In this document: positions 41,885 to 52,683 of the stretch, one piece after another | Numbering within the stretch: the stretch's first letter is position 1 | Layout: each line of letters starts with the position of its first letter | Source: Candidula unifasciata | Lineage: Eukaryota; Mollusca; Gastropoda; Stylommatophora; Geomitridae | Direction of reading: 5' to 3' | NCBI GenBank assembly: GCA_905116865.2 | Contig: CAJHNH020000705.1 | Span: 173,501 to 237,500 of the forward strand | Length of the DNA stretch: 64,000 nucleotides | Position numbers and translations under genes: made by a program | Notes under the pieces: model-generated | What the model was told of the DNA's origin: nothing | The model's input: the letters and a program-made list of their open reading frames with translations, nothing else | Databases searched by the model: none

Positions 41885-42950
41885 CAAGATCCGACATCCT
41901 CCTGCTGTCTGACCACTACCTCGGGTATATTTATATCGTCATCACCCTGTACACATCGTTGAACTGTCTGACCACTACCCCGGGTATATTCATATCGTCA
42001 TCACCCTGTACACATCGTTGAACTGTCTGACCACTACCTCGGGTATATTTATATCGTCATCACCCTGTACACATCGTTGAACTGTCTGACCACTACCTCG
42101 GGTATATTTATGTCGTCATCACCCTGTACACATCGTTGAAATGTCTGACCACTACCCCGCGTATATTCATGTCGTCATACCCTGTTAACATCGTTAAACT
42201 CTCCGACCACTACCTCGGATATATTCATATCGTCATACCCTGTTAACATCGTTGAACTGTCTGACCACTACCTCGGGTAATTTTTATCTATATAACCCTG
42301 TTCATATCTTCTTACTGTCTCACCACTACCTCTAGTATGTTCATGTTTCCATCATCCTGTTCACACCGTCGTTATGTCCGATCACTACCTCGGGTATATT
42401 CATGTCTTCATTACCCTGTTTACACTGTTGAACTGTCTAACCACTACCTCGGGTATGTTTATGTTTCATTACCCTCTTTACACTGTTGAACTGTCTAACC
42501 ACTACCTCGGGTATGTTTATGTCTTCATTACCCTGTTTACACTGTTGAACTGTCTGACCACTACCTCGGGTATGTTCATGCCTCCATCACCCTGTTTAAA
42601 CAGTGGTAATATCTTACCACTACCTCGCGTATGTTCATGCCTCCATCACCCTGTTTAAACAGGCGTAATATCTTACCACTACCTCGCGTATGTTCATGCC
42701 TCCATCACCCTGTTTAAACAGGCGTAATATCTTACCACTACCTCGCGTATGTTCATGCCTCCATTACCATTTAAACAGGCTAATATTTAAACGTAGTTCG
42801 CCTCCATCACCCTGTTTAAACAGGCGTAATATCTTACCACTACCTCGCGTATGTTCATGTCTCTCCACATACGTCGTACTGTCTGGCCACTACCTCGGGT
42901 ATTTTATAACTCCATCACCCCGTCCATACTGTCGTACTGTCTGACCACTC
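41885..42950. repeat. Minisatellite, about 55-58 bp unit
   Basis: About 19 units built on CTGTCTGACCACTACCTCGG plus GTATATTCATGTCGTCATCA plus CCCTGTACACATCGTTGAA. The right part switches to a variant with GTTTAAACAGGCGTAATAT and CTCGCGTATGTTCATGCC. Unit drift along the array is clear. Confidence 0.93.
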
Positions 42951-44429
42951 TGGTTGATTTTCCTCAGTTCTCTCGTCACTTCTTCTTCTCTTGCTCTAGA
43001 CATAAAGATTTTGCTTTCCTCTTCAAAACTATCAGCCAGCGGGCTTGCTGCTTGTTTACCAATGAAAGTTTTCCCAGCATCTTCAATGTCATTGTTGGCA
43101 TACTAGTATTATTCTCTTCATTTAGACTGTTTACTAGACGCCATAGCTTATTTCCATGTTTCTAAATATTGAGAACTGCAGTCTTTTCCTGCCATCTTGT
43201 CCTGATGCATTTAAGTTTTTCTCTTCTATAAATAGTCTGATGTCTTTTGTTTTCTGTTACCTTGAGGTCAGAGGAACCTTGTTCGATTTTTACTCTTGCT
43301 CCAGTGCTTCTTTGATGCAGTTGTAGCAGTTCTTGGTTCCAGAAAGGTTCATAGTTTTGCCCTTGATCTCGGGGGATTGATTTTTGTGCTGCTTCGATTA
43401 TAATACTGGTAAAAGTTGTGTGTTTTTTTTTCTCTCTCATTAGTGGGAGAGGACTCCGATAGCTTCTTTTCCAGTTAAGTTTTTGTACAGGTCGCAGTCT
43501 GCTTTCTTTTAGTTCTAGCTGGCTCTCTTTTTCTTGTTTTGCTTGACCCATCCTATCATGACGATGACTGGTTTATGATCACCTCCTTTCAGCTGTTTCA
43601 TCACTTCTCTGTTATTCGGGATGCTTTCTGTAGCTATAGCTATGTGTGGTGTACTTTATGTTCGCCATCGTCTAATAATAAGAAGAACTCCACAGGAAGC
43701 ACGTGCAGGAGTCCACCGATCATCAGTAGAAGATCCCTTGTCGACAATTGTTTCTGCCCATTAACTGCTAAACAATTTCAAAGCTGGGCCGACCTGGTTC
43801 ATGACTCACAGGCCTCGATCTTCTCCTGCTGCACTTTACGGATGTTTTCGGACAGGGACAAGACGAAATGGTGACTATGCAATAGGTAATATGAAATTCA
43901 AAGTTAAATATGTGTATTGTCGCTGCGGTAGCCAATTAGACCAGCCGGCTAGATTAACGACCAAGTGACAAGCTTACGTTTGGTTCATCGGACACATGTT
44001 AGAATTTGGCAACTGGCAGAGCGACACTTGCAGACATCAGTCGAACATAATATCTTTTAAGAGATAAGAAGCTCCGTTTCCACAGTGACAGACGTGTCTT
44101 CCGAAGCCCATTCCCCACGACGTTCTGTGGGTAGAGTTGAAGGTTGGTTCAGAGTCAGGTTCATTGATTATTATCAGCAGGTTTTTCTACCATCCATCCC
44201 CAACCTCTTCTCCTCTTATTTCCATAGAAGCATAGCCCCAACTAGGGGTTTGACTGTTAAATTCACCGAGAATTAGGTGGCCCTTTTCATCTACTGGGAT
44301 ATCCTCTAGTTTCAATTGTTTGTAGTTGGGACAGTAATAGTTAGTAATGTATATCGCCACTGCAAGGTTATGTAGTTTTACAGTCAGATATTTAGACTCA
44401 CTAATGCTTCTGAAAGTTTCTGTGGCTAC
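42951..44429 (-). mobile_element. LINE (F): endonuclease C-terminal part and EN-RT linker, interrupted
   Basis: Minus strand. 44429-44130 reads as the second half of an AP-like endonuclease: VATETFRSISESKYLTVKLH, ILGEFNSQTPSWGYASM, INEPDSEPTFNSTHRTSWG. After an inserted family E fragment it resumes at about 43670 with REVMKQLKGGDHKPVIVMIG (the GDHxPV box). It continues into the linker 43551-43160 (SIIIEAAQKSIPRDQGQNYE, then EPFWNQELLQLHQRSTGARV) and an RT-proximal piece to about 42960 (LWRLVNSLNEEN). The N-terminal endonuclease lies at 48796-49010, beyond a 4.36 kb DNA transposon. Frameshifts are present; dead element. Confidence 0.8.
43676..44115 (-). mobile_element. LINE family E fragment inserted in LINE F
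   Basis: About 440 bp matching 4941-5380 (AAGAAGAACTCCACA, TCGACAATTGTTTCTGCCC, GGGCCGACCTGGTTCATGA, AGTGACAAGCTTACG, AAGAGATAAGAAGCTC). The 3' end is at 43676 (TTCTTATTATTA on minus). The 5' truncation lies near 44115, within the endonuclease domain of LINE F. Confidence 0.7.
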
Positions 44430-46410
44430 AATAATATTTAGGGATGGTAGTGAAGTTTATTTTTTTGATTTTTACTTACAAAATTATAACAGCTAGATAA
44501 AGATTATAATTACAAATCCAATGGTACCTCATTTAAGCCTGTAAGTCGATTCTAAGCGGAGATATCACCATTTTAGTGGCGGACACCAGGACAGAAAAAT
44601 TGTAGTGACAATCAAGAAAACATGGCTTCCGGGTGCGACCCAGTGAGATGAAATGACTCAATGTTTGATTTTACGGCCATGACATTTTTGTTTCTGAACG
44701 AATCCCTTAGCAACCAAATATTGCTGGAAGCGGGACAGTTAGACCTAACTGTCTATGCACGTTTTAAAAACATAGAATACATTATGCACCTAATTAACAT
44801 ATGAAAATGGCCGCCAGCTCACTATTTTCAAGCAAAACATTATACCTGTAAGTTTATCCGCCAGCGAGCCTGGCGATATGCATATCAAATTGTGCGTCCC
44901 GACAAGGTGAACACAAAGATCATAAAAATATACCAAGGTCAGTCGACGAGACCTAATTAACATATGAAAATGGCCATCAATTGACTTTCTTTCAGCAAAA
45001 ACCGTATACATTTATAGTTGTCTGCAAATGAGTTTTGTACTGGAACCAACGGGGGCATAAAAATATACAAAGACCATAAAAAAACATGCAGAAGGGAGCT
45101 AGAAAGCGAAGTTTAAAAGATAGGGAAGAGACTAAGAGCAAATGTAATAGCAATGACTATAATGACAGCGTGAGTTGATTGAGGACTAATGCCCCATTAG
45201 GGTATAGAAGGCAGAAGAAAAAAGAAAAAGTTTGGCAATATGTTTTTGACAAAATTAACATAGAAAGCGTATGAATGTGAATGTCTTTACTACACGAAGC
45301 ACCTAAAAGTATCAACTAGTAATGATGCCACAGTGAGAAATGAATGATAACGTGCATACATGAGGGATAACAATAAATAGCACTAATGTTCTTACATTTA
45401 AAAAAAAAGGGGGATTGAGTTAGATACATATGAAATGTAGTCAGACAGACAGAGACAGCATGGATGATTGATATACCGTGGGATTTTGATGTGATTATAC
45501 ATTCACCACAGCTTCACACATGCTGATGCTATATCTATAAAGTCACTATGGAAACATCCATCTGGCAGGTGGAATAGTACAACAAGGATCATTGTTATAC
45601 AGTGTTGTTTTCATATACATATCACTGCTTCTCTCTTGTTATGTAGGAGTACATAAGACAACAGTCTAGGCATACACTAATAACAGAGACAGCATGGATG
45701 ATTGATATACCGTGGGATTTTGATGTGATTATACATTCGCCACAGCTTCTCTGGAAAACAACTGCTATTGTGTTATAAAAAAAATTAAAAAATTATTGTA
45801 GTATCCATGTTTGCCCAGCATCCAAGAGCAAAACATTTACACTGGTATACATCATGACCAGTCACACAGAGGACTGTATTCAGTGAATAGAAAATCACAC
45901 AGAGACAGCTTAAAATTATATGGGATCTGAGCAAATTGAATGCATGAGACAGCAGAGCCAGGGAATACCACAGGAGAGGACATACAGTGGGGATAGCAAC
46001 AAGTCGAAAGACAGAGACAGGTAAAAAATGAAAAGAGGCAGTGACCCAGAGAATAACAGTCAGGAAAAAGTCACACACTAAAAATGAATATAAAATAGAG
46101 TTACCAATACAATATACAATAAGCTAACTCACTGATACATTTATAAACACTCAAAACCATTTGATGTGTTGCAGCACAAAACTAATGACACCATATATCA
46201 AAATTAGGTGTACCTTCAGTATTTGTTAAACCTGCCAGTAAAGCAACTAAGCTCACTTTTGAAATGCCTTTTCCTTGTAATACCAGCCCGTGAGACAGTG
46301 TGAGCTCAACAGCTCTTTTATTATAAATCAAAATCAATAATAATAATCTTCTTATTCATGTAAGACATACTAATGGACGATGGAAACACTGACCACAAGT
46401 ACATACTATT

Positions 46411-47319
46411 TTACAAAAATGATAAATCCCCCAGTGCGAAGTCGACTAAAAACTGTTTAACATTCATACTATAAAAGTCACTTGATGGCTCATCATGTTC
46501 TCTCCAGTACCACAAATTAATAACTTTCTTACATTTATCTTTTGTTTGTGTGGTTCCCACATTCCTAACCATCTCAAAGTAAACACAGTCCTGGCCCTCT
46601 TGATGCCAAACATGTCGCAGTATTACATTTGATAAACTTGCATTATCAGTTAAAAACCTCTCTAAATGAATTTTAGACGCACTATCTAAATCATTAAAGA
46701 TTTTCAACTGTAGCAGTGCAGGAACTAGCCCTATCTGAGCTACTGCAGCCTTCAGATCCTTCTCATAAGCATCTCTGCAAGCTTTATAATTTTTATGTAA
46801 AGCCACCCTCACATTGGCTTGCTCTCTTTCACATGTTAGCTGTCTAACCCTCATTGCCTGTTTCAAAGCAAAATCAATAAATTGCTGCAGCTGATTATTC
46901 GGAAGGGAATCTAGCCAGACCAATGTGTGATTTTTGGTAGCCTTTGTCTTCGCTTCACTGAAGCAAAGCTTAGCATGCGGGGCTCTTCTCATCAAGGCAT
47001 CCATCATGCCCAGAGTCCGCTCAGCATGCATATTATGAGTAGGAGCTGAAGCTGTTAGTTCTATGAACTCTGGTGACTCAGTAGGGATGGTCATATCAAA
47101 ATAATATTTCAACTGTCTTTCAAGAACAATAATAAATTCATGCAATAAACATTTTACTGTCTCCACAAACTCATCCGAGGTGGCCACCTCCATGTCTCTT
47201 AGTTCAGGCTGCACGTCCATCATCTCATTTCCAAATGCATCAAGTTGTGTGCCCAGTAAGCCCTTTGGTCTGTCTACCAAGCTTTTCAGTGCCTGCATGC
47301 AAGGTCGGAAGGCCTCCGC
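46411..47319 (-). CDS. Terminal exon (302 codons) of an unidentified transposon-borne protein
   Basis: Intact minus-strand frame of normal composition, the longest non-repetitive frame in the window. It opens after a likely splice acceptor (TTACCTTAATCTAG), in frame with AEAFRPCMQALKSL, so the 88% that starts at the ATG 47298 is probably not the true N-terminus; TAA stop at 46411. Notable blocks: LLHEFIIVLERQLKYYFD (residues 58-75), APTHNMHAERTLGMMDALMR (about 92-111), SEAKTKATKNHTLVWLDSL, a charged helix AMRVRQLTCEREQANVR, and an end with HVWHQEGQDCVYFEMVRNV, KVINLWYWREHDEPSSDFYS. The HAE(x)3LG(x)2D block lies where a DDE-type transposase might carry its last acid, but that is a guess. It lies wholly inside the 44439-48795 insert. 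I recognise no named family. The lack of stops implies recent activity or selection. Confidence 0.6.
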   Translation of the reverse strand, partial: AEAFRPCMQALKSLVDRPKGLLGTQLDAFGNEMMDVQPELRDMEVATSDEFVETVKCLLHEFIIVLERQLKYYFDMTIPTESPEFIELTASAPTHNMHAERTLGMMDALMRRAPHAKLCFSEAKTKATKNHTLVWLDSLPNNQLQQFIDFALKQAMRVRQLTCEREQANVRVALHKNYKACRDAYEKDLKAAVAQIGLVPALLQLKIFNDLDSASKIHLERFLTDNASLSNVILRHVWHQEGQDCVYFEMVRNVGTTQTKDKCKKVINLWYWREHDEPSSDFYSMNVKQFLVDFALGDLSFL

Positions 47320-47734
47320 CTAGATTAAGGTAATGTTAGAAATAAACATAACAGACTTATAGTAAGCACTTAGAATTTTAAAGCAGTTTTTATGTGTTAT
47401 AAATAATGTGACTGTACAGTGTTACATATTTCAAATGTTAAGCATTATTATTGCACTACTTTTAACAGCATACAGGGAAACAAAATAATGTCTTTGGTAA
47501 AAATTGCATTCAACTCCATACTATTCATGAGAATACTTAAGTGGTAAACAATGTGGAACGTTACAGATGATACATAAAACATAAAAAGTTGCAAATGTGA
47601 AAACTGTCATGACTAAAAACATCTCATTTTGAACATAAACTGTAAATGTTTTTTTTTATGGTATGACCTATTGTTTGTATACTGCATATATAATCTTCTC
47701 CATCTTCACGTTCACTGGCTGGAAACCCTAGGGG

Positions 47735-47890
47735 AAAGTTCTGGCTGTTTGTCCACTTCTGGACCCTAGTCTGTTGATAGAACCTGATCGTTGCCTGCGC
47801 ATCCATTTTACAGTTAAGACTCATTTGCATGCAGACTGTTGGTTCTGTAACTCTCAGACAGGTGCACTCTGACTTCGAAAGATGCTCCCA
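47735..47890 (-). mobile_element. Dispersed repeat D inside the DNA transposon
   Basis: CCACTTCTGGACCCTAGTCT, GCATCCATTTTACAGTTAAG, TTTGCATGCAGACTGTTGGT and TGCACTCTGACTTCGAAAG match 18715-18885 and, reversed, 15170-15330. It sits in the region upstream of the orphan exon, so it may have helped disrupt the transposon gene. Confidence 0.65.
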
Positions 47891-48795
47891 ATTAATTAAC
47901 TTGTACGACATCCACACACACACAAAATGTTGAATTTAGTGCCAGAATTTGTGAAATTCGTGATCAAGATATGGGCAGGTAAAAATATCTCCAACATAAA
48001 ATTCTGTAAACTCTAAATAATGACAAACACATGAAAAAATGCTACAATGTTTGTGGATGTTTAAAAAGTAACTCACATAACATTGTCAATTTACTAAGCA
48101 TCCTAAGTTAATTACCAAAGAATCATCACCAAAGAATCATCTTACCAGTGATGGCCTAAATTAATTATTGGGATTTGGGGGTGATCAGGCAAAAATATCT
48201 CCAACAGAGAATACGAAGGGCTCTAAATAATGACAGATGCATGAACAAATGCTACAATGGTTGTGGATTTAAAAAAAAAAAATTATTAAAATAACGTTAG
48301 GTAATTTAATAATTATTTTAAGTTAATTATAAAGCGGCAAAAACGGTCTCCCAGTGCAAACATATTGGATTTAAAGCGAAAACAGTGATGCTACTAAACA
48401 ATTTTTTTAAACATGTGCTGTATTGCTAATGTTTGTGAAATTTCCCACACTTATATAAAAATTAACGCAGAATTCAAAAATACACCACACATTGCGGTAA
48501 TCTGGCTAATTAAAAAGATATTTACGAAATTACTGACCGTTAATTCACTGCATGCTGCCAAAAAAAAAATCGATTTATTTTATATGCGTCAAAACCATCT
48601 CAGATCAAAGCCTGGCATCTCTCCAATAACTCCTAATAACTTTTCCGATTTTATCTTTCACGTAAAGAGCACAGAAAAATAATTTCTCAATAACACACAA
48701 TTGGTTTTCAAATTTTTGGGTCGCAATCGCGTCTATAGTTACCGACGAAAATGTACAGCAAAATAAACGAAACAAAACGATCCATTGCTATACCT

Positions 48796-49015
48796 AATAA
48801 TATTCTTAACTAATGTAATAAAGCCTCTTTTGTGGTCATCTCGGTCTAGCCTATATGTTTCATAGCCTCCAAAAAAAAGTGAGAATCTGTATTTAAATGG
48901 GTTTCCTGAATGCAGATATCAATATTGTGTTCATAGATGCATTCTTGCAGTTCAATCATTTTTATCATGACCACTTCTGCATTCCGATGTTGTTTTTTTT
49001 TTTTTTTTGCCCAGA
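48796..49015 (-). mobile_element. LINE F: endonuclease N-terminal part
   Basis: Minus-strand frame NAEVVMIKMIELQECIYEHN, IDICIQETHLNTDSHFF, then TEMTTKEA / DHKRGFITLVKNII: the start of an AP-like LINE endonuclease (NAEG, I..QETHL boxes). It breaks at 48796-48804 and continues at 44438. Confidence 0.75.
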
Positions 49016-49560
49016 CGCATTACTCTGCTTAATCCTGGTCTGTGGATGCGCATAACTACCATCAGTAGTTTGGGGTGAATCCCTTTGAGGCAGTAATCCA
49101 CTGGAGCAGCTTCATAACGATTTAGTTATCTAAGCATACTCGTTGACGGTAGTTTGCGTTGATGTTCGTTTACCATTTATGGGTGCTCAAGCCATTCCAG
49201 CCGACATGTCCGTCTTCGGTGGGGGAAGTTACGGAGTCTCCCTATCCATGTCCTGGTTCATCCAAACACTGCCTGCCAGAAATGAGAGGTTGTTGGAACT
49301 TTTCCTTTCCCGCCTTTGATTAAGACCTTGGTAGGTATCGGGAGATATCTACGCACCGGTGAGCCTAGCATCGGCCGCACATTACGGGTGTCACACACCA
49401 CTGAGGGCGTCTGTCTGGCTTGCCCCAGCCATAGCCTGGTCTTTTACCCCTTCGGGCATAGGCTATGCGTTACAACAGGTAGCACCACGTGTAGGCACGG
49501 TTGACTTGATTTGTAGAGGCTATAGGTTACGCACAGGCATTTTCTATATTTATGAGTCTA
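49016..49560. other. Probable upstream part of LINE F, not resolved
   Basis: A T run (48990-49007) separates the endonuclease block from 49016-49500, a moderately GC-rich stretch with short frames (49316-49504, 49359-49568). Position suggests the 5' region of the same LINE. No domain is recognised. Confidence 0.35.
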
Positions 49561-49920
49561 AAAAATGATAATGTGTGTGTATGAGCGTGTGTTTCTATAT
49601 TTGTACATATTATAGATAAAAGTATGCATCATATCCTGCCTAGGTTATAGTTCTCTGTCCAGATTTTAGATAAGAGTCAAAATTATATTTATGTGTCTAT
49701 AATAAAGTTTAGAGTCCAAACTACACTGTAGGTCTATGCCTAGATGACATATTTCTATCAGAATTTTAGATCAAATTGAATATTAGAGTGCAGATTGTGT
49801 GATTAAATTATGGACGGTTGTTTAGATGAGAGACCAGTGTTTAGATTCTGTTTACTAATCTAAATGAATGACTAGAGGTGAGGATCTATAAAAAAATAAT
49901 TTTTCACGTCACAATCGCTG
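49561..49920. other. Unassigned AT-rich spacer
   Basis: Repeated phrase AGATTTTAGATAAGAGTC-like at 49670 and 49760; otherwise nothing recognised. Confidence 0.35.
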
Positions 49921-50140
49921 GCATATTATGGCCTGGAGAGAATAGGGCACCTGGGTGTAACCAGAGGGTCTGACCGGCTCACAACACTCAGAGGAAAGGC
50001 AAGACGGACATATAACCAGATTGTAACCAGTACCATCAGTATTGGAACTCTGCGCTGGCTGCTGAAGGTGAGGACAGAGCCCGCATGTGAATGCCCCGAG
50101 TGCTGTGATACCAATTCTTGTCTCAACTCCTCAACTCAAA
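49921..50140 (+). mobile_element. 3' end of RNase H-type LINE
   Basis: Plus-strand translation: GLERIGHLGVTRGSDRLTTL, RGKARRTYNQIVTSTISIGT, LRWLLKVRTEPACECPECCD. The same block VTRGSDR(x)S/TxLxGxA ends the degraded LINE at 7.8 kb. The Cys pattern near the end (CECPECC) is a typical carboxy-terminal zinc-knuckle-like tail. 5'-truncated. Confidence 0.75.
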
Positions 50141-50149
50141 TCAGTAGCT

Positions 50150-50900
50150 GGCATTTGTGCATTGTACATCTGCTATGTCTCTTGATGCGTCACAGCTGCT
50201 GACATGTGTTTATTTGTCCTATGATCCGTCATAAGGGCTTTCATTTGTTCACTGTATTTCTGTTTCGTTTCTGGATTCACAACAACCGCTAAAAAGTGTT
50301 CACTGCTTCCATGTTTCGTTCCTGGATACACCACAAGCGCTGAAGTTTGTTCATTGTTCCTCTGTTTCGTTCCTGGATACACCACAAGCGAAGTTTGTTC
50401 ATTGTTCCTCTCTTTCGTTTCTGGATTCACCACAAGCGCTTTCAATTTTCACAACTAAATTCACCACAAGAACTTTTATTTCTTTACTGTACCTCAGCTT
50501 CGTTCTTTAATCCGCCACAAGCGCTGTTATTTATTCACTGTACCTCTGCTTCGTTCCTTGATCTGTCACAAAGGCTGGCATTCGTTCACTGTACCACTGC
50601 CTAGTTCCTTGATCCGTCACAAAAGCTGACACTAGTCAACTGTACCTCTGCTTAGTTCCTTGATCCGTCACAAAGGCTGGCATTCGTTCACTGTACTACT
50701 GCCTAGTTCCTTGATGCGTCACATAGGCTGACACTTGTCAGCTGTACCTCTGCTTAGTTCTTTGTTCCTTCACAAAGGCTGACACTTGTACACTGTACTT
50801 CTACTTCATTCTTGGATTCGTCAGAAGTGCTAGCGTTTGTTCACCATACCTCTGCTACGTTCGTTGATTCTTCGCAAGCGCTGGCATTTATTCGTTGTAC
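50150..50900. repeat. Minisatellite, about 50-60 bp unit
   Basis: About 13 units built on CACTGTACCTCTGCTTCGTT plus CCTTGATCCGTCACAA plus GGCTGACATTCGTT. Left units (TTCATTGTTCCTCTGTTTCG) are a different subgroup from right units. It starts right after the LINE 3' end at 49.92-50.14 kb. Confidence 0.9.
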
Positions 50901-51269
50901 TTCTAGCACGTGAAACAGCTCCAGTTTATTGTCCAGGGTTAAGGTTAAACGTGCAAGCCTGTTGTCATTGGTTCAGGTCCCTAATATTAAAAATAGCTTG
51001 GGCTTTTAAGTCTAATAAGCTTGCAATATGTGCTAAAAAATTTTTCTAGAAGACGAGGTGACCAGATGTAATGACAAATTGTGTATCCCCCTATCTCTCC
51101 AACAAACAGCCAGATAATGAAACGCTTGGTCATGTTACTGAAGTCACTGTCAAGGTAACGCTGTTTTCTGGGTCAAAGTTTCAGATTTCGGTGGACACTT
51201 GAGATCATGGTACCTGCTCACATGACCTTCGCACACTTGGTATTGATGACATTCTTCAGCTAACAAATT
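50901..51269. other. Unassigned sequence
   Basis: No recognised feature. Confidence 0.35.
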
Positions 51270-51830
51270 TGCCTATTGGCAGGCATAAGAAATCTTGTTT
51301 CTTCCACATGTGGCAACAGACACGAAAATCAGATATTGTCCACTATGGTATATACAAGAAATATGGTGTGTGCAGCAATTCTTCTTCCTCGTCGTCGTCT
51401 TCTTCTTTTCTCTACACATGTAATGCCTAGCGGTGTCAGGACATGTAACGATATCTGGAACAGGATCTTCTGTTTGCTTCGTATAAAATACTTCTCAGTG
51501 TCTCTGATATTTCTGCGGTCCATCTTCTTCGCGGTCTACCTCTGGCTCTATTACCATTTTAAATCTGTATAAACTACTCTCTGTGATGCCCTGTCTGATG
51601 CCCTTCTTGCTACATGGTCAAACCATTTGAACTGTTGTCTACCTATACAGTCTAATATAGGATCTGTGCCGACTCTCTTCCTAATATCATCGTTCCTATG
51701 TCGATCGTTCCTTGTTACGCCTAGCATAGTATGTAAATACTTCATTTCTGTCGTGACTATTTTTCTTCTGTCTTTTGAAGACATGCGGCAACTGAGAAAA
51801 CTAAATACCATGTGAAGTTGGGTTTGGATG
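51270..51830 (-). mobile_element. RTE/CR1-like LINE 3' end
   Basis: Minus strand, with frameshifts: MSSKDRRKIVTTEMKYLHTM, LGVTRNDRHRNDDIRKRVGT, IGRQQFKWFDHVARRASDRA, then RGRPRRRWTAEISETL and, in a third frame, DIVTCPDTARHYMCREKKKT. It ends in a GAA/GAC-rich tail (51387-51410). 5'-truncated. Confidence 0.82.
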
Positions 51831-52198
51831 AAACCACACATAGACACGTCGTCCAGACATTTTAATGCTGATATGTGGGAGCTGCTTACACAGTACGTCT
51901 CGGCTTGATAGTGTGTGCGTGTGTGTGCGTATTTGAGAACCTCTTCCCCCCCCCCCTCCCCCCTTCCAAACCCCAAAAAAAGAGAAAAAAAGGAAAAAAA
52001 ACATTAAACAAAAAGGGAAAACACATTTAAGGACAGATAAGGAACGAAAGGATAAAGAAAACATCGTCTAAAACTACAAGAGATAAAAAAAAAATTAACG
52101 ACAGGTAGAATGTGTGAAACGCCAGAGTAAACCTAAAGACTATCCGCTTCAGTCACATAAAGGACGAATAAATGAAAGAAAGAAAAACAGAAAGAAAA
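51831..52198. other. Low-complexity A-rich and C-run sequence
   Basis: C run at 51947-51963 and multiple A runs to 52100. No gene. Confidence 0.5.
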
Positions 52199-52207
52199 AA
52201 GAAAAAA

Positions 52208-52299
<92 letters not shown>

Positions 52300-52301
52300 A
52301 A
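52199..52301. repeat. (GAAA)n microsatellite
   Basis: About 25 tetranucleotide units. Frames overlapping it on both strands are artefacts. Confidence 0.95.
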
Positions 52302-52486
52302 ATCCAAGAACGCCCACGTGTCGCCATCTCTGCGAGACAACAGCGAGTCGTCTGTCATTGACCGGCAGCCGGCGACACGTCACTCACAGACGCCCAGATC
52401 TCTCACAGTGTGAAGGAGCTAGCTCACTACAGAGTTTGAGAGTTAGCTCATTCAACCAGTGACGACAGGCACTGACACCAGCAGAG
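52302..52486 (+). other. Candidate non-coding first exon ending at a strong donor
   Basis: GC-richer island (CGAGACAACAGCGAGTCGTC, GGCAGCCGGCGACACGTCAC) with several CpGs. It ends GACACCAGCAGAG then GTAAGT at 52487, a consensus splice donor. No long frame and no transposon motif is visible in it. It could be a 5' untranslated exon of a plus-strand gene whose coding part lies outside the window, or chance. Confidence 0.3.
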
Positions 52487-52683
52487 GTAAGTCCTATTCA
52501 GGTTCACCTGTTGTTTACAATAGTTGTCAGTTGTTTGTGTCGCGTACAGCTATGATGATAACACGTTTCTCGTCCGGCTGTATCATAACTTTAACTACAC
52601 CTGAACATTACTACTGATAGACTTCTTCAATTTTGTCAGTCTAATATAAATTTATCACCGGGGGGAATTGGCTCATAATTATC

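Larger units (their letters stand above)
44439..48795 (-). mobile_element. 4.36 kb DNA transposon of unrecognised family, with 9-bp target duplications
   Basis: The flanks 44430-44438 and 48796-48804 are the identical 9-mer AATAATATT. Taking out 44439-48795 and one 9-mer restores the endonuclease reading of LINE F (ITLVKNII then VATETF on minus), which defines the insert. Its ends are imperfect inverted repeats: AGGGATGGTAGTGAAG from the left (44440) versus AGGTATAGCAATGGAT from the right. Inside are paired subterminal direct repeats: 25 bp exact at 44788-44812 and 44951-44975, and about 90 bp at 47979-48070 repeated 210 bp further on. A 66-bp direct repeat lies at 45450-45515 and 45684-45749. 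One coding exon is at 46411-47319 (minus). A D repeat is inserted at 47735-47890. No other long frame remains, so this copy has probably lost its 5' coding part. Confidence 0.72.

Noticed and set aside
47624..47923. 99-codon minus-strand frame upstream of the orphan transposon exon, considered as a missing exon
   Set aside because: It coincides with a dispersed D repeat found elsewhere in the window and has no coding similarity between copies.
52114..52462. Lys/Glu/Arg and Phe/Leu/Ser frames
   Set aside because: Created by the (GAAA)n microsatellite.
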